A stretch of 8,876 nucleotides of DNA from Aquabacterium sp. (GTDB lineage: Bacteria; Pseudomonadota; Gammaproteobacteria; Burkholderiales; Burkholderiaceae_C), in NCBI GenBank assembly GCA_017989885.1, contig JAGNPA010000054.1:1-8876 (forward strand), given 5' to 3'. The notes under the pieces are model-generated. The model made no database searches and was not told the origin of the DNA. It saw only the letters and a list, made by a program, of their open reading frames with translations. The translations under genes and the position numbers were made by a program. Of this stretch, positions 5,937-8,876 are shown one piece after another (the stretch's first letter is position 1; each line of letters begins with the position of its first letter).

Positions 5937-6911
5937 TCAGGCCTCGTTACCAGCCAGGATGGACATCACGGCCATGCGCACGGCGATGCCGAACGTGACC
6001 TGGGGCAGGATGACGCTTTGCTTGCCATCGGCCACAGCAGAGTCGATTTCCACGCCGCGGTTGATGGGGCCGGGGTGCATGACGATGGCATCGGGTTTGG
6101 CCAGCGCCAGCTTGGACTCGGTCAGACCGAACTCCTTGAAGAACTCGCCAGCGCTGGGCAACATGCCGCCGGTCATGCGCTCGTTTTGCAGGCGCAGCAT
6201 GATGACGACGTCGGCATCGCGGATGCCCTCGGCCATGTCGTGGCAGACGCGCACGCCCATCTCGCGCAGGTCACCCGGCACCAGCGTGCGGGGGCCGACC
6301 ACCCGCACCTCGGGCACGCCCAGGGTCGTCAGCGCGTGGATGTTGGAGCGGGCCACGCGCGAGTGCACGATGTCGCCCACGATGGCCACGGTCAGGTTGG
6401 TGAAGTCTTTCTTGTAGTGCCGGATCGTGTACATGTCCAGCAGCGCCTGCGTGGGGTGCGCGTGGCGGCCGTCACCGGCGTTGACCACGTGCACGTGCGG
6501 GGCCACATGCTGGGCGATCAGGTAGGGCGCGCCCGACTCGGAATGGCGCACCACGAACATGTCGGCGCTCATGGCCGACAGGTTGGCGATGGTATCGAGC
6601 AGGCTCTCGCCCTTGGAGGCCGACGAGCGCGCGATGTCCAGGTTGATCACGTCGGCACTCAGGCGCTTGGCCGCGATCTCGAAGGTGGTGCGGGTGCGGG
6701 TGCTGTTCTCGAAAAACAGGTTGAACACGCTCTTGCCGCGCAGCAGCGGCACCTTCTTGACCTCGCGCTCGTTGACGCTCAGGAACTGCTCGGCCGTGTC
6801 CAGGATCTGGTGGATGATGGCTTTGGGCAGTCCTTCGGTGGACAGCAGGTGGATCAGCTCCCCGTGGCTGTTGAGCTGGGGGTTGCGCTGGGGTTTCCGG
6901 ATGGCGGTCAT
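5937..6911 (-). CDS. pyrB: Aspartate carbamoyltransferase catalytic subunit
   Basis: A 324-residue enzyme that joins carbamoyl phosphate and L-aspartate to give N-carbamoyl-aspartate, the committed step of pyrimidine synthesis in the cytoplasm. The carbamoyl-phosphate site [13 protein letters not shown] (S70-R74), the loop SSASKGES with K100, [12 protein letters not shown] (H152-Q155) and the C-terminal [10 protein letters not shown] (H279-E288) are all intact. It is about 13 residues longer than the 311-residue E. coli protein, mostly at the N-terminus, as in the class A enzymes of pseudomonads. That is consistent with pairing to the PyrC'-type protein encoded next. No pyrI regulatory-subunit gene is in the window. 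ATG 6911 shares one base with the pyrR stop (TGATG), so the genes are probably translationally coupled. The same frame is open further upstream within pyrR, but that part is the out-of-frame shadow of pyrR. Confidence 0.97.
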   Translation of the reverse strand: MTAIRKPQRNPQLNSHGELIHLLSTEGLPKAIIHQILDTAEQFLSVNEREVKKVPLLRGKSVFNLFFENSTRTRTTFEIAAKRLSADVINLDIARSSASKGESLLDTIANLSAMSADMFVVRHSESGAPYLIAQHVAPHVHVVNAGDGRHAHPTQALLDMYTIRHYKKDFTNLTVAIVGDIVHSRVARSNIHALTTLGVPEVRVVGPRTLVPGDLREMGVRVCHDMAEGIRDADVVIMLRLQNERMTGGMLPSAGEFFKEFGLTESKLALAKPDAIVMHPGPINRGVEIDSAVADGKQSVILPQVTFGIAVRMAVMSILAGNEA

Positions 6912-7423
6912 CAAACCCTCTCGAAATGGAATTGGAAGCGGCCGTCGTCGGCGCGGCCCAAGGCGACACGCTCTTGCGACGGCAGGGTGATACGGGCAGC
7001 CGACAGGGCCGGCTCGAAAGGCAGTTGGCGCCCACCACGGTCGACGAGTACGGCCAGCGTGACACTGGCGGGGCGACCAAAGTCGAACAGCTCGTTGAGC
7101 ACGGCGCGGGTGGTGCGGCCGGTGTAGATGACGTCGTCGATCAGCAGGATGTGGGCGCCATCGACCTCGAAGGGCAGATGGGTGGCGTCCTTGGACGAGA
7201 CCATCCCGCGCGAACCGAAGTCGTCGCGGTGCAAGGCCGACGAGATGACCCCGTGGGGCGTCTTCAGGCCCAGGTCGGCGTTCAGGCGCTCGGCCAGCCA
7301 GGCACCGCCCGACCACACGCCCACCAGCACGGTCTCGGGCGTGACCAGACGGCGCACGCCGGTCAGCAAATTGGCATACAGGGCCTCGGCATTGAGGTGC
7401 AGGGTGTGGGGCGAAGTGCTCAC
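6911..7423 (-). CDS. pyrR: PyrR: pyr regulator / uracil phosphoribosyltransferase
   Basis: A 170-residue type I phosphoribosyltransferase. The PRPP-binding motif is [16 protein letters not shown] (92-107), and the PyrR-typical stretch [13 protein letters not shown] follows (124-136). In Bacillus, PyrR binds pyr mRNA in response to UMP/PRPP to control attenuation and has weak uracil phosphoribosyltransferase activity. Here the gene is inside a tightly packed operon, abutting ruvX and overlapping pyrB by one base. I see no leader or attenuator hairpin in front of pyrR or pyrB, so how it would regulate is unclear and it may act mainly as an enzyme. Translation starts at GTG 7423, directly after the ruvX TGA, with a strong ribosome binding site supporting that start. 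The length is close to the roughly 180 residues of B. subtilis PyrR. Confidence 0.95.
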   Translation of the reverse strand: MSTSPHTLHLNAEALYANLLTGVRRLVTPETVLVGVWSGGAWLAERLNADLGLKTPHGVISSALHRDDFGSRGMVSSKDATHLPFEVDGAHILLIDDVIYTGRTTRAVLNELFDFGRPASVTLAVLVDRGGRQLPFEPALSAARITLPSQERVALGRADDGRFQFHFERV

Positions 7424-7852
7424 TCAGGCCTCTTTCAGGGTGTCGTCCCCAGGATGATCGTTGAAATACTGTTGCAGCAAGATGGCAGCCGATGCCGCGT
7501 CCAGATCCTTGGCGCCAAAGCCTTGGGCCTCGGTGGTGGAATAGCGCTCGTCCACCTCGTGCACCGGCAGGTGAAAACGCCCGCGCAACTGACCGCCGAA
7601 CTTGCGGGCGCGCAGGGTGTTCTCGTGTTCCGCACCGTCAGGGTGAAAGGGCACGCCGATGACCAGCGCATCGGGTCGCCACTCTTCAATCAGCTTGCCG
7701 ATCTGGGCAAACCGCTCCGCCCCTTCGGCCGCGACCGTGCGCAAAGGCTGGGCCTGGCGCGTCAGGCTGTTGCCTGTGGCCACACCCACCCGCTTGAGGC
7801 CGTAGTCGAAGGCCAGAAAGTGCCGGATCGCCGAGGCGGGCTGGGCGCTCAT
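7424..7852 (-). CDS. ruvX: Putative pre-16S rRNA nuclease / Holliday junction resolvase RuvX (YqgF)
   Basis: A 142-residue RNase H-fold nuclease of the YqgF family, implicated in 16S rRNA 5'-end maturation and, by structural analogy, called a Holliday junction resolvase. The N-terminal acidic strand [11 protein letters not shown] (D16), the central [10 protein letters not shown] (64-73), DERYSTTEA (101-109) and the C-terminal [14 protein letters not shown] with D118 are the family motifs, so the acidic active site looks intact. Length is typical (about 138-150). ATG 7852 overlaps the algH stop as ATGA, and the stop codon directly abuts the pyrR GTG. The algH-ruvX pair is conserved in many proteobacteria; attachment to pyr genes is also common in related genomes, from general knowledge. 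Confidence 0.95.
   Translation of the reverse strand: MSAQPASAIRHFLAFDYGLKRVGVATGNSLTRQAQPLRTVAAEGAERFAQIGKLIEEWRPDALVIGVPFHPDGAEHENTLRARKFGGQLRGRFHLPVHEVDERYSTTEAQGFGAKDLDAASAAILLQQYFNDHPGDDTLKEA
7429..7435 (-). promoter_or_regulatory. Ribosome binding site deciding the GTG start of pyrR
   Basis: AAAGAGG on the minus strand lies inside the last codons of ruvX, 5 nt upstream of GTG 7423. The good match and spacing support the rare start codon; there is no ATG near the N-terminus. Confidence 0.65.
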
Positions 7853-8436
7853 GCGTGACCGGCCTCACCCATCAGGAAGTTGCGGTCAATGCCCAACAGC
7901 GACAAGGCCTTGTCGTAGCGCTGCTCCACCGGGGTGTCGAAAATCACATCCGGATCGGCATCGACGTTCAGCCAGCCGTTGCGCGAGATTTCCTCTTCGA
8001 GTTGCCCCGCCGTCCAGCCAGAGTAGCCCAGGGTGATGAAGACCTTGCGCGGCCCCGCCCCGTTGGAGAGCGCTTCCAGCACATCGCGCGAGGTCGTCAT
8101 TTCCAGCCCCCCCTCGATCTTCAAGGTGGAGTTGTAGTGTCCGCCTTCGTCGTCCAGGCTTTCATGCAGGACGAAACCGCGCTCGGTCTGCACCGGTCCG
8201 CCCAGGTACACCGGGCGCTCGGCCAGGTCACTGCGGTCCAGCGAGAGGTCCACCTTCTCGAACAGGTGCTTCAAATTGATGTCAATGGGCCGGTTGATGA
8301 CCAGCCCCAGCGCGCCCTTGTCGTTGTGCTCGCACAGATAGACCACAGTCCCGGCAAAATTGCCGTCCACCATGCCGGGCATGGCGATGAGAAACTGATT
8401 GGTCAGATTGATGGGGGAAGATGCGCTTGGGGACAT
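7849..8436 (-). CDS. algH: YqgE/AlgH family protein (DUF179)
   Basis: A 195-residue cytoplasmic protein of the YqgE/AlgH family. The molecular function is unsettled; the name comes from an alginate-regulation phenotype in Pseudomonas. Family landmarks are LTNQFLIAMPGM near the N-terminus (11-22), VVYLCEHNDKGALGLVINRP (31-50), VYLGGPVQTERGFVLH (76-91) and GYSGWTAGQLEEE (137-149). The start at ATG 8436 is fixed by an in-frame TAA 9 nt upstream and by alignment of LTNQFLIAMP with the normal family N-terminus. It is the first gene of the six-gene operon. No Shine-Dalgarno is seen before the ATG, and a TAAAAT hexamer ends 6 nt upstream, so the message may be leaderless. Confidence 0.95.
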   Translation of the reverse strand: MSPSASSPINLTNQFLIAMPGMVDGNFAGTVVYLCEHNDKGALGLVINRPIDINLKHLFEKVDLSLDRSDLAERPVYLGGPVQTERGFVLHESLDDEGGHYNSTLKIEGGLEMTTSRDVLEALSNGAGPRKVFITLGYSGWTAGQLEEEISRNGWLNVDADPDVIFDTPVEQRYDKALSLLGIDRNFLMGEAGHA

Positions 8437-8442
8437 GCGCCG

Positions 8443-8448
8443 ATTTTA
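8443..8448 (-). promoter_or_regulatory. Possible -10 element of the algH-ruvX-pyr operon
   Basis: TAAAAT on the minus strand matches 5 of 6 positions of the sigma-70 -10 box. It sits 6 nt before ATG 8436, so transcription would begin at or next to the A of the start codon. The best -35 at 16-18 nt spacing is weak (TCGGTA, 3 of 6). The divergent gap is only 57 bp, so the operon promoter must be here or inside the photolyase gene. Confidence 0.3.
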
Positions 8449-8493
8449 GACGCCCATGCTGATCCGTACCGACTATCTGTGAATTAGACGACC

Positions 8494-8876
8494 ATGAGCG
8501 AATCGAATGTCTCGGCCCTGGTGTGGTTCCGTCGCGACCTGCGCTGCACGGACCACGCCGCCCTGTTTCACGCACTGAAACAGAACCGGCGGGTCTGGTG
8601 CGCCTTTGTGTTCGACAGCGACATCCTGGAGCCCCTGCCCCGCCAGGACCGCCGCGTGGCCTTCATCCACGACAGCCTGGTCGAACTGGACCAAGGGCTG
8701 CGCGAGTTGGCCCTGAAAGCGGGCGTGCCCCAGCCCGAGCGCGTGGGCCTGATCGTGCGCTATGGCTCGGCCCGCTCGGTGATCCCGCAGTTGGCGGGCG
8801 AGCTGGGCGTGCAATCGGTCTACGCCAACCACGACGACGAGCCCGATGCGCAAGACCGGGACGCGCAGGTGCGCGG
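8494..8876 (+). CDS. DNA photolyase / cryptochrome family, N-terminal part (3' end outside window)
   Basis: The first 127 codons of a photolyase, which uses light and FADH- to split pyrimidine dimers in DNA. The N-terminal alpha/beta antenna-binding domain is recognisable from ALVWFRRDLRCTDHAAL (8-24), where the usual LxDN is CTDH. VWCAFVFDSDIL (34-45), DRRVAFIHDSL (52-62) and VYANHDDEPDAQDRDAQV (109-126) also fit; the last corresponds to the family VYANxDYEP...RD motif. The start is well bounded: an in-frame TAG lies 6 nt upstream of ATG 8494. No clear Shine-Dalgarno or promoter is visible in the 57-bp gap to algH, which is transcribed the other way. The FAD-binding C-terminal domain is outside the window, so a cyclobutane-dimer photolyase (PhrB) cannot be told from a cryptochrome-like member. 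Confidence 0.93.
   Translation, partial: MSESNVSALVWFRRDLRCTDHAALFHALKQNRRVWCAFVFDSDILEPLPRQDRRVAFIHDSLVELDQGLRELALKAGVPQPERVGLIVRYGSARSVIPQLAGELGVQSVYANHDDEPDAQDRDAQVR

Noticed and set aside
4556..5998. Long plus-strand open frame of 480 codons opposite pyrC'
   Set aside because: It is exactly antisense to a gene with clear family motifs. The predicted protein is His/Gln/Gly/Ala-rich without any domain, as expected when GC-rich genes are read on the opposite strand.
5784..7127. Long plus-strand open frame of 447 codons opposite pyrB and pyrR
   Set aside because: Antisense shadow: low-complexity composition, and the opposite strand has intact catalytic motifs of PyrB and PyrR.
8473..8853. 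Minus-strand frame of 126 codons opposite the photolyase
   Set aside because: Antisense to a clear photolyase N-terminus, with no ribosome binding site or domain features.

Overview
The window is GC-rich bacterial chromosome with dense, mostly minus-strand genes. Protein sequences and gene order point to a betaproteobacterium, probably order Burkholderiales. The evidence is the gene order algH-ruvX-pyrR-pyrB-pyrC'-plsC, the Pseudomonas-type pairing of aspartate carbamoyltransferase with a dihydroorotase homologue that has lost its metal ligands, and strong G/C bias at third codon positions. The organism is inferred from these features only; no database search was possible.

Layout, left to right. 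(1) Positions 1-2071, minus strand, transcribed right to left: a three-gene chemotaxis-type cluster. It starts with a small membrane-anchored receptor-like protein (1343-2071). A stand-alone CheX-like phosphatase (783-1337) follows, then a fusion of a degenerate receiver domain with a second CheX-like domain (757 running off the left edge). (2) Positions 2072-2382: a non-coding gap holding the terminator of the next gene and a cluster of CAGG motifs. (3) Positions 2383-3609, minus: a membrane fatty-acid desaturase with its own likely promoter and a strong ribosome binding site. (4) Positions 3610-3800: a short intergenic stretch with a GC-rich palindrome. (5) Positions 3801-8436, minus: a compact six-gene operon, algH-ruvX-pyrR-pyrB-pyrC'-plsC. 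Every junction overlaps or is at most 7 nt wide. (6) Position 8494 to the right edge, plus strand: the start of a DNA photolyase gene, divergent from algH across 57 bp.

How the genes work together. The pyr genes encode the committed step of UMP synthesis (PyrB), a non-catalytic dihydroorotase-like subunit expected to assemble with PyrB, and PyrR, a uracil phosphoribosyltransferase-like regulator. Co-transcription with ruvX/algH upstream and an acyltransferase downstream looks like conserved housekeeping organisation, not a functional pathway. The desaturase and the PlsC-like acyltransferase both act on membrane lipids but appear to be separate transcription units.

I found no mobile element, CRISPR array, tRNA or rRNA. 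The best candidate for something under-described is the receptor/CheX/pseudoreceiver-CheX cluster at the left. It has two phosphatase-type domains, one receiver domain that has lost its phosphorylation site, and a receptor with no sensor domain.
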